Notes: a model not told the origin generated them from the sequence alone. Shown: positions 39,024 to 48,202, numbered from the stretch's first letter. The stretch: 64,000 bases of DNA from Rhizobium esperanzae (GCF_014197615.1 NZ_JACIFY010000012.1:62001-126000); one strand, 5' to 3'. Made by a program: numbers and translations.

Positions 39024-39566
39024 TCAGAACGGCTTGCTGGTGTCGGAATCCTGCTTCGGCTTTCCGATGGCTTCGAGGCGCTTGAGGCATTGGGCGAAGG
39101 TGGGGTAGAGCTGGTCCACCCGCGAGAGCGGCAGCGTCCAGTCGCCTTCGTCGCCGGCAAAGGTCAACTGCACGTCAGGGGTTCCTGAAAAGGAATTCTT
39201 GATGATCTTCTTCAGCCCGCCGCTTCCCTTGCTCGCCGGCGGCCAGAGGCGAAGCGTGGTCTTATCGAAGAATTCGGCGGCAACGACTTTCGTCACATTG
39301 CGATCGGTCAGCGTCACCTCGGTCGTGGTGCCGGCCGGAATGTCCCAGCTGTTCTTTGCCACCAGCCAGAAGGTTTCGGTGGCGCTCTGGCGAAATTCGA
39401 CGGTCTTGCCGATCTCGCTGTTCCACAGCAGCCGGCAATAGGGAGGGCTCTCGCTCGCATAGCCGACCGACCATTGTCTTGCGTCGCCCATCCATTCGGT
39501 CTCGCCAAGGGCTGCGACCGGCTGCAGCACGGCTGCCATCAGAACCATCGCGGTCAGAATTTTCAT
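39024..39566 (-). CDS. exported hypothetical protein
   Basis: 180 residues from ATG 39566. A Sec leader (MKILTAMVLMAAVLQPVAALGE) precedes a beta-rich domain (TETFWLVAKNSWDIPAGTTTEVTLTDRN; WTLPLSRVDQLYPTFAQCLKRLEAI). It looks like the small periplasmic alphaproteobacterial proteins that resemble invasion-associated locus B-type folds, but no firm family is assigned. It converges on the HutH-like gene and diverges from PAP2. Confidence 0.7.
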   Translation of the reverse strand: MKILTAMVLMAAVLQPVAALGETEWMGDARQWSVGYASESPPYCRLLWNSEIGKTVEFRQSATETFWLVAKNSWDIPAGTTTEVTLTDRNVTKVVAAEFFDKTTLRLWPPASKGSGGLKKIIKNSFSGTPDVQLTFAGDEGDWTLPLSRVDQLYPTFAQCLKRLEAIGKPKQDSDTSKPF

Positions 39567-39711
39567 CGCGAAACCATCTCCAGGACAATCGCTCCAGCCA
39601 TAACAAAAGAAGGTTGAGCTTTTGCTACCGGGCACCAAGGTCTTGAATTTGCGGCTCACCTTGCCGATCTGGCGATGAAGGAGACGGTGTGAAGGGAGTT
39701 CGACGGCAGCG

Positions 39712-40449
39712 ATGAGCGAGGTTCAACGACGCGGATTTTTGGCGAGGCTCACCGCATATGAGCCGCTGACGCTGATCACACTGGCATGCGTTGCCGGTGG
39801 ATTGTTCGTGCTGCAGCGGCTGACGAGCGAGGTGCTCGAGGGCGAGACCTTTGGTTTCGACAAGGCCATCCTGCTGGCGCTGAGACATCAGGGCGAACTT
39901 GGCGTGCCGATCGGTCCCGCCTGGCTGACCCATGCCGTCAGCGATATCACCAGCCTCGGTGGCGTCACCGTGCTGACGCTGATGACCGTTCTCGTCACCG
40001 TCTATCTCCTGCTCGACCGCCGCTGGCCGATCGCGATCTTCGTCTTTTCCTCGGTGTTATCGGGATGGTTGGCGAGCACGCTCCTGAAGATCCTGATCGC
40101 CCGGCCGCGTCCCGATATCGTGCCGCATCTCGTCGAGGTCAGCGATCTCAGCTTTCCCTCCGGGCACGCCATGGTCTCGGCGGTGACCTATCTGACGCTC
40201 GGCGCCTTGCTGGCGCGCACCCAGCGTTACCGCGCGACGCGGATCTTCGTGATCGGCGCCGGCGTCTTCCTGGCCGTCATCATCGGGCTCAGCCGGATCT
40301 ATCTCGGGGTTCATTATCCGACCGACGTTCTCGCCGGGTGGTGCGCCGGGGCGCTGTGGGCGCTCGGCTGCTGGCTGATTTCGAAACGGTTCGTCCCGAG
40401 CCGCGCTCCCGACGCTTCTGCCGAAGCTGAAAACGACGACGGCAGATAG
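39712..40449 (+). CDS. PAP2-superfamily membrane phosphatase
   Basis: 245 residues, about six membrane helices. The three phosphatase motifs are present: KILIARPRPD, PSGHAM with the catalytic His, and SRIYLGVHYPTDV with the second His. Likely substrates are lipid phosphates such as undecaprenyl pyrophosphate or phosphatidate. Confidence 0.9.
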   Translation: MSEVQRRGFLARLTAYEPLTLITLACVAGGLFVLQRLTSEVLEGETFGFDKAILLALRHQGELGVPIGPAWLTHAVSDITSLGGVTVLTLMTVLVTVYLLLDRRWPIAIFVFSSVLSGWLASTLLKILIARPRPDIVPHLVEVSDLSFPSGHAMVSAVTYLTLGALLARTQRYRATRIFVIGAGVFLAVIIGLSRIYLGVHYPTDVLAGWCAGALWALGCWLISKRFVPSRAPDASAEAENDDGR

Positions 40450-40531
40450 CGCTTCCACATTCTACGCAACTGGCGGGTGAACTCGACGCCGCCTGCCAAC
40501 AATAATGAGTATGTCGGGCGGGCCGATCTCG

Positions 40532-40870
40532 TTAAGCCATGCCGGCGTTGAAGGTTATGTGGCCGGCTTCTCCGGCCTTGGCATGAGGTCTTACGACAAT
40601 TTCAACATCCTGGTTGAAAGCTGTCAGGAAGCTCATGAGGCGTTCAACGGAGTATTCCCGGAAATGGCCCCGGAAGAGGCGGGACACTTCCGGCTGAGTA
40701 ATACCCATAAGGGTTCCGGCATTCGCCTGGTTGAGTTTGCGCTCGTTAACGAGGCGGTGCAGAGCTGCTACAATCTGCGCTTTCAAGAAGTGGTTTTCGG
40801 CGTCCGGTAGTCCCAGCTCTTCAAAGATATTGGGATGACCGGCATGAACCTCGACATGTTCGGTTTTCAT
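40532..40870 (-). CDS. XRE-family antitoxin (HigA-like)
   Basis: 112 residues from ATG 40870. The helix-turn-helix is KLNQANAGTLMGITQPEVSRLFRGHFREYSVERLMSFL; it opens with a short N-terminal arm. It follows the RelE/HigB-type toxin frame with ATGA overlap, the inverted (toxin first) order of higBA-type modules. Confidence 0.86.
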   Translation of the reverse strand: MKTEHVEVHAGHPNIFEELGLPDAENHFLKAQIVAALHRLVNERKLNQANAGTLMGITQPEVSRLFRGHFREYSVERLMSFLTAFNQDVEIVVRPHAKAGEAGHITFNAGMA

Positions 40871-41249
40871 CGCTTGCACTCCTCATTTTGTTTCGCTGCA
40901 TAATCGGCTTCCGCATCACGGAAACGGCGTTTAATCAGCTCGATATCGCTCTGGGTGTTTTGATGCCGCGCTTGGACTTCTTTTTGAAGCAGTGCAGCAC
41001 GTAGACGGCCGTATCAAAACGGGCGGTGTAAACGGCGCGGTAGGTATCGCTGTCGTGGTCTTCGACCAGCTCTACTATACCCGCGCCGAGTCCCTTGAGC
41101 ATCTTTGCCGATGGAGGATGTTGCCCCGTCTGCGCCAGAAACAGCTCAAAGCCAAAAGCTTCCTGCACTTTGGGCGGAAATTCCGCATAGTCTTTGCGGC
41201 TCGACGCTATCCAAAGGAGCGCTCGGGTAGGGCGGGGCAAGCTTTCCAT
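40867..41249 (-). pseudogene. RelE/HigB-type toxin, frameshifted near the C-terminus
   Basis: From ATG 41249 the protein reads as a phage-derived Gp49-like/HigB toxin (SLPRPTRALLWIASSRKDYAEFPPKVQ, YRAVYTARFDTAVYVLHCFKKKSKRGIKTP). At 40953-40955 the frame breaks in a CCC run (coding sense): as written it ends ...TPRAISS. One extra C restores PQSDIELIKRRFRDAEADYA and carries the frame to a stop overlapping the antitoxin start, giving 127 residues. The lost tail is a conserved C-terminal helix of this family. A sequencing error in the homopolymer is the alternative. Confidence 0.8.
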
Positions 41250-41256
41250 CTGGCAC

Positions 41257-41280
41257 AATTATGAGTAAAGACTCATAATT
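41257..41280. promoter_or_regulatory. perfect inverted-repeat operator of the HigBA-like module
   Basis: AATTATGAGT (41257-41266) and ACTCATAATT (41271-41280) are perfect 10-base arms around AAAG. The site lies immediately upstream of the toxin start, and its left arm ends eight bases from the ATG, so binding would occlude transcription start. Confidence 0.75.
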
Positions 41281-41318
41281 TGTCAAGCTGACATTCATGG
41301 CAGGAGATTCTTAAGTGC

Positions 41319-41354
41319 TTACGGCGCCGCGCTTTTTAACGCGCGGCGCCGTAA
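41319..41354. repeat. GC-rich 14-bp hairpin downstream of the GcvT-type enzyme
   Basis: TTACGGCGCCGCGC (41319-41332) and its complement (41341-41354) with an eight-base loop lie 50 bases past the stop of the leftward 41404-43965 gene. There is no T-run on either side. It is probably a REP-type or rho-assisted end. Confidence 0.5.
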
Positions 41355-41403
41355 TCCTCGCATCGTGCTTTCCGAAAATCGATTCCGACTTCGGGCCGAT
41401 GTG

Positions 41404-43965
41404 TTAGGTGCGCGGCTTCAGATTTTCGGGGTCGTAGATCGGCTTGTAGCCGACGCCGACAACCTCCACCGGATAGGTCTCGGCAAAATACTCGATATTG
41501 AGTTTGCGTCCGACCTGGCAATGCGACCAGGGCAGATAGGCCAGAGCAATGTTCTTGCCGACCGTCGGGCCGTAGGCGATCGAGGTGGTGTAGGAGCGAC
41601 GACCAAGCTCGTCGACCAGAACCTCTCCGGTGGCGGGATCGACAACCGGCAGGTTGCCGAGGGGATAACGCTTCACGCCCGATTTGTCGGTATTCTCGGT
41701 CACCACAAGTGTGCAGAGCATGGCGGGCTGATGTTCGCGCGCCTTGTATTCCAGGTGCTTTTCTTTGCCGCGGAAATCGGCTTCCTTGACCTTCGGACGG
41801 GCGAGATCGGCTTCGATCAGGTTGTACTGGGTCAGCAGGTCGGCATTCTGCAGGCGCAGGCTCTTTTCCATGCGGCGCGAGTTTGCATAGGTCTCGACGC
41901 CGAAGGCCATCACGCCGGTCGAGCGCAGCGCATCCCAGACGGCGAGGCCGTCTTCGTACTTCATGTGCAGTTCCCAGCCCTGCTCGCCGACATAGGAGAT
42001 GCGGAAAGCGGTGACCGGCTTACCGGCGATTTCGATCGGCTTGATCGCCGCAAAGGCGAAGTTTTCCTGATCGAGACCGGCCGGATCGGCCACGACCTTC
42101 TTCAGCGTGTCGCGCGCGTTCGGACCCCAGATGCCGATCGTCACGAATTTTTCCGAGACGTCGGTGACGGTCACGTCAAGGCCGCGGTCCTGGGCGACGC
42201 GCTTCATATAGTGCAGGTCGCGCGGGCCGGCATCGGCGCCGTTGACGAGGCGGCAGCGGTCGGCCATGCGGAAGACGGTGAAGTCGGCGCGCACCATGCC
42301 CTCGTCGTCGAGGAAGTGGGTGTAAACGCCCTTGCCGATGTTGGCATCGCCGCCGACCTTGGCGGCGCACAGCCATTCCATCAGCTCTACATGGTCAGGC
42401 CCCTCGATATCGACCATGTGGAAGTGGCTGAGATTGACGATGCCGCAATCCTCGCTCATCGCCAGATGTTCGGCATTCGACACGCGCCAGAAATGGCGGC
42501 TGTCCCATTCGTTCTCGCGCACCGGAACGCGGTCGGCATATTTCTCCAGAAGGTGCTCGTTGGCGGCGTAGCCATGCGCGCGCTCCCAGCCGCCAAGTTC
42601 CATGAAGTAGCCGCCGAGTTCCTTTTCGCGCTCGTAGAAGGGCGAGCGCTTGACGTTGCGGCCGGAGGCATAGGGTTCGCGGGTGTGAACGGCCGGGAAA
42701 TAGATCTTCTGGGCGGCTTCGAAGCAGCGGCCCTCGATGAATTCTTCCGTCAGCTGATGCGGATAGAAGCGGGCATAATCGATGCTGTTGTGGTCGATTT
42801 CGGTCCGGCCGTCGGTCATCCAGTCGGCGATCAGCTTGCCGTAGCCCGGGCCGTCCTTGACCCAGATGGCAACGCAATACCACAGACCCCTGACCTTCTG
42901 GCTTTCGCCGCAAGATGCGCCGCCGCCGGCGGAAACCTGCAGCAGGCCGTTGAAGGAGTGACCTTCATTATAGCCGAGTTCTCCGAGGATCGGCGTCAGT
43001 TCCATGGCGCGCTCGAGCGGCTCGATGATCTGTTCCATCTCGAGGTCGCGCTGCGAGGGCGAAAGGCGCGCTTCGTGTTTTTCGAGAAGATCGCGCGGAT
43101 GGCACATGCGCGGATTGGTGGCTTCGTAATAGCCCCACTCGATCTGGCCGCCCTCGGTCGTCGACGGGTCGCCGGTATCGCGCATATAGGCGGAGTTGCC
43201 CTGGTCGCGCAGCAGCGGGAAGCCGATCTCCTTGCCGGTGCCTTCAAACTCGTTATAGGGACCGAAGAAGGTCAGCGGGTGGTCGACCGGCATGACCGGC
43301 AGGTCTTCGCCGACCATTTCCGCGATCAGGCGGCCCCAGAGGCCGGCGCAGACGATGACATGGTCGGCCATGATGGTGCCGCGATGGGTGACGACGCCCT
43401 TGATGCGGCCGCCTTCGACGATCAGCGACTTCGCCGGGGTGTTGCCGAAGACCTGCAGCTTGCCGGCCTTTTCGGCGGCGTCGACCAGCTTGCCGGCAAC
43501 GGTCTGCGACCGCGGTATGACGAGGCCGGCATCCGGATCGAAAAGGCCGCCCATCACCTGATCTTCCTCGATCAGCGGGAACTTTTCCTTGATTTCGGAA
43601 GGGCTGACATAATGGGCACGCGTGCCGAAGGCGCGTGCCGAGGAAAGCTTGCGCTTGATTTCCTCCATCCAGGCATCGTCGCCGGTGCGTGCCACTTCGA
43701 GGCCGCCGATGCGGGCGTAGTGGCCCATCTTCTCGTAGAAATCGATCGAATATTGCGTGGTCCAGACCGAGAGGTAGTCGTGGCTCGTGGTGTAACAGAA
43801 GTCCGAGGCATGGGCCGTCGAGCCGATATCGGTCGGTATGCCCGACTTGTCGATACCGACAATATCGTCCCATCCGCGCTCGACGAGATGATGCGCGATC
43901 GAGGCGCCGACGATGCCGCCGAGGCCGACGATGACGACCTTTGCCTTTTCCGGAAATGCTGCCAC
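41404..43965 (-). CDS. FAD-dependent oxidoreductase / GcvT-type aminomethyltransferase fusion (dimethylglycine or sarcosine dehydrogenase family)
   Basis: 853 residues from a GTG at 43965 with AGGA seven bases upstream. The N-terminal FAD/DAO domain begins VVIVGLGGIVGASIAHHLVERG and carries an STAHASDF flavin-site stretch. From about residue 450 comes the folate-binding GcvT half (YFMELGGWERAHGY, SYVGEQGWELHMKYE, EADFRGKEKHL). Such enzymes oxidatively demethylate N-methylated glycines and pass formaldehyde equivalents to tetrahydrofolate. It is a single-gene transcript with a long upstream gap (43966-44255, nothing recognised there). Confidence 0.85.
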   Translation of the reverse strand: MAAFPEKAKVVIVGLGGIVGASIAHHLVERGWDDIVGIDKSGIPTDIGSTAHASDFCYTTSHDYLSVWTTQYSIDFYEKMGHYARIGGLEVARTGDDAWMEEIKRKLSSARAFGTRAHYVSPSEIKEKFPLIEEDQVMGGLFDPDAGLVIPRSQTVAGKLVDAAEKAGKLQVFGNTPAKSLIVEGGRIKGVVTHRGTIMADHVIVCAGLWGRLIAEMVGEDLPVMPVDHPLTFFGPYNEFEGTGKEIGFPLLRDQGNSAYMRDTGDPSTTEGGQIEWGYYEATNPRMCHPRDLLEKHEARLSPSQRDLEMEQIIEPLERAMELTPILGELGYNEGHSFNGLLQVSAGGGASCGESQKVRGLWYCVAIWVKDGPGYGKLIADWMTDGRTEIDHNSIDYARFYPHQLTEEFIEGRCFEAAQKIYFPAVHTREPYASGRNVKRSPFYEREKELGGYFMELGGWERAHGYAANEHLLEKYADRVPVRENEWDSRHFWRVSNAEHLAMSEDCGIVNLSHFHMVDIEGPDHVELMEWLCAAKVGGDANIGKGVYTHFLDDEGMVRADFTVFRMADRCRLVNGADAGPRDLHYMKRVAQDRGLDVTVTDVSEKFVTIGIWGPNARDTLKKVVADPAGLDQENFAFAAIKPIEIAGKPVTAFRISYVGEQGWELHMKYEDGLAVWDALRSTGVMAFGVETYANSRRMEKSLRLQNADLLTQYNLIEADLARPKVKEADFRGKEKHLEYKAREHQPAMLCTLVVTENTDKSGVKRYPLGNLPVVDPATGEVLVDELGRRSYTTSIAYGPTVGKNIALAYLPWSHCQVGRKLNIEYFAETYPVEVVGVGYKPIYDPENLKPRT

Positions 43966-44255
43966 GTGCTGTTCCTTTTACTTATCGGACGAATTAAAGA
44001 TGCCTGGCCGCGCGTGACTTCCGCTATGCGCGTCAGATGCAGAGCCATGTCAGCCTCGTAAGGGTTTGTCACATTTGCCGAAGCTGCGGAACCCCTAGAC
44101 CTCTCAGCATGGAAGCTGCGAAGAGGCCATTATGCATAAGGCTCACAATCGCCATTGGTCCTACGCCGTCGAGTAACGGCGTAATTGCGTCAGCCCGGAT
44201 CGAACGGCCAAGCGATGATCGGCGACGATGACGTGGGCAAAGCTTCTTGCCTTAG

Positions 44256-44876
44256 CTATCGTTTCCTGAAGCCGCTGTCCTGCCGGATGAGATCGTACGC
44301 CTCGCAGACCTTGGCCGCGAACAGGGCGTGCAGCTCTTGGGTTTCGTCGATGTCGAAGGACTGGACCTCGCCGGAAGTGATCTCGAAAACCACGTGAGGT
44401 TCGAGATCGCTGTTGTCGACCAGTAGGACCTCATCCGCGATCTTCAGAGCTTCGGATAGCTTCACGAAGGATCCCCTGTGTCGTCTCCGTATTACGTCTT
44501 CAGGGATGTCATGACCACCCTTGAGAACACGCTGCCTGACGCGCTCGATGTTCGTCTCCACGGAATCCAATGCGGTATAATAGAGGCCGACCGTGAATCC
44601 GCCTGCCTTTGCCTTGCGCATCAACCGGATGGAATGCGCACTGCTCAGTGTCGTTTCGAAGATGAATGATTGCCGGGTTTCAAGCATCTCCGCGATTTTG
44701 TCGAGCGCTATCTCAGCGGCCCGCCAATCCTTTGACTGGCCGTCGTCGGCTTCGGGCAGAGCTTTTGAGATCTCATCCGCGTTGATCAGCTCGCCTTCGA
44801 GCTTGAGCTTTGGAAAAGCTGAGGACTTGCCGGAGCCGTTTGGTCCGGCAAGGAGGATGCAGAACAATTCCGGCAT
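44256..44876 (-). CDS. zeta-toxin-like P-loop kinase
   Basis: 206 residues. P-loop AGPNGSGKSS, the NADEISKALPE substrate-binding stretch, FETTLSS, and GGHDIPEDVIRRRHRGSF place it in the zeta/PezT-like family, whose toxins phosphorylate UDP-N-acetylated amino sugars. A 57-residue gene ends nine bases before it. Chromosomal members of this clade are not all toxic, so toxin function is inference. Confidence 0.8.
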   Translation of the reverse strand: MPELFCILLAGPNGSGKSSAFPKLKLEGELINADEISKALPEADDGQSKDWRAAEIALDKIAEMLETRQSFIFETTLSSAHSIRLMRKAKAGGFTVGLYYTALDSVETNIERVRQRVLKGGHDIPEDVIRRRHRGSFVKLSEALKIADEVLLVDNSDLEPHVVFEITSGEVQSFDIDETQELHALFAAKVCEAYDLIRQDSGFRKR

Positions 44877-44885
44877 GAAACAGTG

Positions 44886-45059
44886 TTATCTCACAGGAGC
44901 CTGGGCGCGGTCCTTGCGCTCACGCTTCTGCCGGTCTTTGGCCTCGTTCTGGCGATCCTTGGCAGAAATCGTCAGGCCCATGCGGCGGCTTTCGGCCAGT
45001 GCTTCCCGACCGATCTGCTTCAGGGCTTCCTTGTTTTCGTGGTACTTCTGCAAGAGCAT
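44886..45059 (-). CDS. small protein upstream of the zeta-like kinase (putative antitoxin)
   Basis: 57 residues from ATG 45059. It is highly charged and helical (MLLQKYHENKEALKQIGREA ... AKDRQNEAKDRQKRERKDR). It lacks a recognised antitoxin domain, but size, spacing and charge suit a partner of the kinase. A longer start at 45119 is possible. Confidence 0.6.
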   Translation of the reverse strand: MLLQKYHENKEALKQIGREALAESRRMGLTISAKDRQNEAKDRQKRERKDRAQAPVR

Positions 45060-45183
45060 CGTCGATCTCCAATCTCGGCCACAAACATAATGCTTCCAGT
45101 CGGTTCCTGCAAATTCCACTTCTCAAGGCTCGGCTCATCAGCCCCTCATCTTCCCTTGCGCCTGTCCGCTCGCGCGGCCGGGT

Positions 45184-45423
45184 TCAGGGCGCTGAAATCG
45201 CCTTGAGCCGATCGATATCCACCAGCACGATCTCTTCCGAAACAGGCTCGCGATTGTGCAGGCGAAACCATTCGGCCGCTTCGCGCACGCGGTCTCCGTG
45301 CGGCGCCGGATAGGCGCCAAGGCCGAGGACCCATTCGCGCACGGTTTCCCGCTCCATCCGCCCGGCCCGGTATCGGTCGCAGACGGTTTTCGCCGAGGCG
45401 ATGAGATCATTGATGCTTTTCAC
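45184..45423 (-). CDS. hypothetical protein in XRE-led cassette
   Basis: 79 residues, GTG start at 45423, nine bases after the preceding gene's stop. It reads INDLIASAKTVCDRYRAGRM ... WVLGLGAYPAPHGDRVREAAEWFRLHNREPVSEEIVLVDIDRL. No known family is recognised. Confidence 0.6.
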   Translation of the reverse strand: MKSINDLIASAKTVCDRYRAGRMERETVREWVLGLGAYPAPHGDRVREAAEWFRLHNREPVSEEIVLVDIDRLKAISAP

Positions 45424-45432
45424 GAATGGTCC

Positions 45433-45693
45433 TCAATGCACGGAAGGTTCTTCGTCTTCGAGAAAGGAGCGAATGCCGTCGCGCGCCACCACGGCCAGGA
45501 ATTCGTCGAAGGCATCCCGGTCGGTGGCAAAGGGTTCGTCCCAGCGGATCAGATCCTCCGCCTGGGTAACGACTTCCATCGTCCAGTCTTCGTTGCTGCC
45601 GGAGGTACGGAAGATATCGACGAGCACGGTAATCCCGTCATCGGAAAATTCCCCTGCCAGTTCGGAGTGCTCAAGCTTTTGTTTCTTTGCCAT
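45433..45693 (-). CDS. acidic hypothetical protein in XRE-led cassette
   Basis: 86 residues, strongly acidic C-terminal half (DAFDEFLAVVARDGIRSFLEDEEPSVH). It starts one base after the XRE gene's stop (TGA then ATG), so translation is coupled. No known family is recognised; a DNA-mimic-like or toxin-binding role is speculation. Confidence 0.65.
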   Translation of the reverse strand: MAKKQKLEHSELAGEFSDDGITVLVDIFRTSGSNEDWTMEVVTQAEDLIRWDEPFATDRDAFDEFLAVVARDGIRSFLEDEEPSVH

Positions 45694-46023
45694 TCAGCCG
45701 CCAGCGCCGGGAGGGGCGTCGTTTTTGAGATGTTCTTCGTATTGAACCGTCTCGGTTTCGTTCGTGTCGATCGAGGCATTCGCGCCTTTCGCAAGGCGAA
45801 CGCCGGCGCCGCCGCCATTCTCCGGAATGAAAAGCACGCCCGCATCCTCCAAGCTACGCTTCACATCCTGCAGGATTCGCGCAGACGGGGAAAGCATGCC
45901 TGCCTCAAAATCGGCAATCGTCTTTTTGGCGATTTTCGCAGCTGAAGACAAGTCGTCTTTGGACCATCCGACGAGAGCACGCGCGGCCCTGCACTGAGCT
46001 GGAGATAGGGACAAAATAACCAC
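45694..46023 (-). CDS. XRE-family regulator
   Basis: 109 residues, GTG start at 46023. The helix-turn-helix is LSPAQCRAARALVGWSKDDLSSAAKIAKKTIADFEAG; the LEDAGVLFIPENGGGAGVRL segment is common in alphaproteobacterial single-HTH regulators. It heads the three-gene leftward cassette. Confidence 0.85.
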   Translation of the reverse strand: MVILSLSPAQCRAARALVGWSKDDLSSAAKIAKKTIADFEAGMLSPSARILQDVKRSLEDAGVLFIPENGGGAGVRLAKGANASIDTNETETVQYEEHLKNDAPPGAGG

Positions 46024-46246
46024 CTGATGTCGAAAAAGGAATGGAGCATTGCCGTCGTTCCGGAATTCACGGCCTGCTCTCGATCAGCACTATTAGAGAT
46101 GTGACCGCCGGAGAAGAAGGCAAGCGCATGTCTTGCCGGGGCGGAACAGGGCAATTGCTCTACCCTGATTGGGCGATGGGGGAGGTTGATTGACGGAATA
46201 TTATTAAAGCCTAATCTAACTGCCTTTGTCACGCCGGGAGGTAACA

Positions 46247-47308
46247 ATGCGTGAGCCAGATATGCAGAAACTCGATGCGCTGGTCGGTCGTCTCGTCGGC
46301 GATGTCGGCGCCGCCATGTCCGGTGCCTTGGTCGTGCTTGGCGACAAGGTGGGGATCTTCAAGGCGATGGCCGACGGCACGCCGTTGACCGTTGAGCAGC
46401 TTGCCGCGAAAACGGGGGTGAAGGAGCGCTACCTCAGGGAATGGCTGAGCGCCCAGGCGGCTGCCGATTATGTCGTTTACGATGAAAAAACCGATCGTTT
46501 CAGCCTGACGGCGGAACAGGCCATGGTCTTTGCCGAGGAAAACAGCCCGGCCTTCTTCGTCGGCGCCTTCGAGGTGGTGCAATCCATGTGGATGGACGAG
46601 CCGAAGATTGCTGACGCCTTCCGCACCGGCAAGGGGCTCGGCTGGCATGAACACAGCACCTGCCTCTTCCGCGGCACCGAGCGGTTCTTCCGCCCGGGTT
46701 ACAACAGCCACCTGGTCAACGAATGGATTCCCGCACTTGCCGGCATGGACGAAAAGCTCAAGGCAGGCGCCAGTGTCGCCGATGTCGGCTGCGGCCACGG
46801 CGCCTCGACCATCCTGATGGCGCAGGCCTATCCTGCCTCGCATTTTACCGGCTTCGATTATCACGGGCCCTCGATCGAAAGAGCAAAGGCCGCCGCCAAA
46901 GAAGCTGGCGTTGCCGACCGTGTCACCTTCGAGCAGGGCAAGGCGGCGGAATTTCCCGGGCGCGGCTATGATATGGTCGCCATGTTCGACTGCCTGCACG
47001 ACATGGGCGATCCGGTCGGCGCCGGCCGGCATGTCAGGGAAACGCTGGCGCCGAACGGCACTTGGCTGATCGTCGAGCCCTTCGCCCACGACCATTTGAA
47101 GGACAATCTCAATCCGGTGGGACGCGTCTACTACGGCGCCTCGACGATGATCTGCACGCCGGCATCGCTCTCCCAGGAAGTCGGGCTCGGGCTCGGCGCC
47201 CAGGCGGGGGAAATGAAGCTCCGCAAGGTCGCGCTCGACGCCGGCTTCAAGCATTTCCGCCGCGCCACGGAAACCCCGTTCAACATGGTGTTCGAGGTTC
47301 GGGCCTGA
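46247..47308 (+). CDS. SAM-dependent methyltransferase with N-terminal winged helix
   Basis: 353 residues from ATG 46247 with GGGAGG upstream. An N-terminal winged helix (LGDKVGIFKAMADGTPLTVEQLAAKTGVKERYLREWL) precedes a class I methyltransferase fold (VADVGCGHGASTILMAQAYP, FDYHGPSIERAKAAAKEAG). It resembles the Rv2258c-like group with unknown small-molecule substrate. Confidence 0.87.
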   Translation: MREPDMQKLDALVGRLVGDVGAAMSGALVVLGDKVGIFKAMADGTPLTVEQLAAKTGVKERYLREWLSAQAAADYVVYDEKTDRFSLTAEQAMVFAEENSPAFFVGAFEVVQSMWMDEPKIADAFRTGKGLGWHEHSTCLFRGTERFFRPGYNSHLVNEWIPALAGMDEKLKAGASVADVGCGHGASTILMAQAYPASHFTGFDYHGPSIERAKAAAKEAGVADRVTFEQGKAAEFPGRGYDMVAMFDCLHDMGDPVGAGRHVRETLAPNGTWLIVEPFAHDHLKDNLNPVGRVYYGASTMICTPASLSQEVGLGLGAQAGEMKLRKVALDAGFKHFRRATETPFNMVFEVRA

Positions 47309-47326
47309 AGAAGCCGGGGAAACCGG

Positions 47327-48202
47327 CTATTTCAGCTTGCCGATGCTGGCATACATGCCGGTCGTGCGGAATTCGGTGGGGTTGGTGCCGTAGACGCGGC
47401 GGAAGACTTTTGAGAAATAGTTGGCGTCCTCGAAGCCGCACATGATGGCAACTTCCTTGACCGGCAGGAAGTCGGCCTTGGTCAGAAGCTTGACGGCGCG
47501 CTGCAGGCGCTGCTGCAGCACGAATTCGGCCGGCGGCACGCCCTCGCTCTCGGCAAAGCTGCGTGAGAAATGCGCGCGGCTGAGGCCGACGATGCCGGCA
47601 AGCTCGCTGACCGGCAGCGGCTTTTCGAGATTGGCATTGATATGGTCGATCACCGGCTGCATCAGGCTCGGCTCGGCGGCAAAGGCCGACGAGCCGAAGA
47701 CGTCGTCGTAGAGCGCCATCGCCGCCTCATAGGCAACCGCCGAGGCCGCACCCGGCGACGTCGCGCCCTTGACGAGGCGCAGGCTGCAATCGGCCAGATG
47801 ATCGATGGTCGAGCGCTGCAGCTTCAAGACCGGACCGGCGGTCGACAGCACCAGCTGGTGGATGCGCAGCGTTTCCTCGCCGTTCATCGAGATCCAGAAA
47901 TATTCCCAGCGCTCGCCCTTCTCCAGCCAGTAGCGGTGATTGTGCGGGACGAGCACCAGCAGCGTATCGCCGCCCTGGAGGCGATAGTTGCGGTTCTGGT
48001 AGCGCAGCCGGCCCGAGCCGCTGATCGTGTGCTGCAGCACGGTGAAAGGCGTCTGGCCGCGTCTTCTGCCGTCCCAGTCATAGGTTTCGTTCTCGCGCAC
48101 TTCATAGCCGGTGCTGGTCGGCATGGCATGCAGCCGCTGCCGTCCGCGGGGCAGCGAAACCGTTCTCATCGACTGTCCGTTGGCGATTAAATCATGCAGC
48201 AC
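47327..48202 (-). CDS. agpT: AraC-family activator of alpha-galactoside genes
   Basis: 291 residues. The N-terminal cupin sensing domain (ISGSGRLRYQNRNYRLQGGDTLLVLVPHNHRYWLEKGE) and C-terminal AraC double helix-turn-helix (LAGIVGLSRAHFSRSFAESEGVPPAEF, VAIMCGFEDANYFSKVFRRVYGTNPTEFR) are complete. Its position divergent from the agaL1-agpABCD-agaL2 operon matches AgpT of Sinorhizobium. Confidence 0.85.
   Translation of the reverse strand: MLHDLIANGQSMRTVSLPRGRQRLHAMPTSTGYEVRENETYDWDGRRRGQTPFTVLQHTISGSGRLRYQNRNYRLQGGDTLLVLVPHNHRYWLEKGERWEYFWISMNGEETLRIHQLVLSTAGPVLKLQRSTIDHLADCSLRLVKGATSPGAASAVAYEAAMALYDDVFGSSAFAAEPSLMQPVIDHINANLEKPLPVSELAGIVGLSRAHFSRSFAESEGVPPAEFVLQQRLQRAVKLLTKADFLPVKEVAIMCGFEDANYFSKVFRRVYGTNPTEFRTTGMYASIGKLK

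Noticed and set aside
40505..40810. Rightward 101-codon ORF opposite the XRE antitoxin
   Set aside because: It is the complement of the antitoxin's helix-turn-helix and has no ribosome site.
41365..44061. 898-codon rightward ORF opposite the FAD/GcvT enzyme
   Set aside because: Antisense shadow of a highly conserved enzyme; no ribosome site or recognisable domain.
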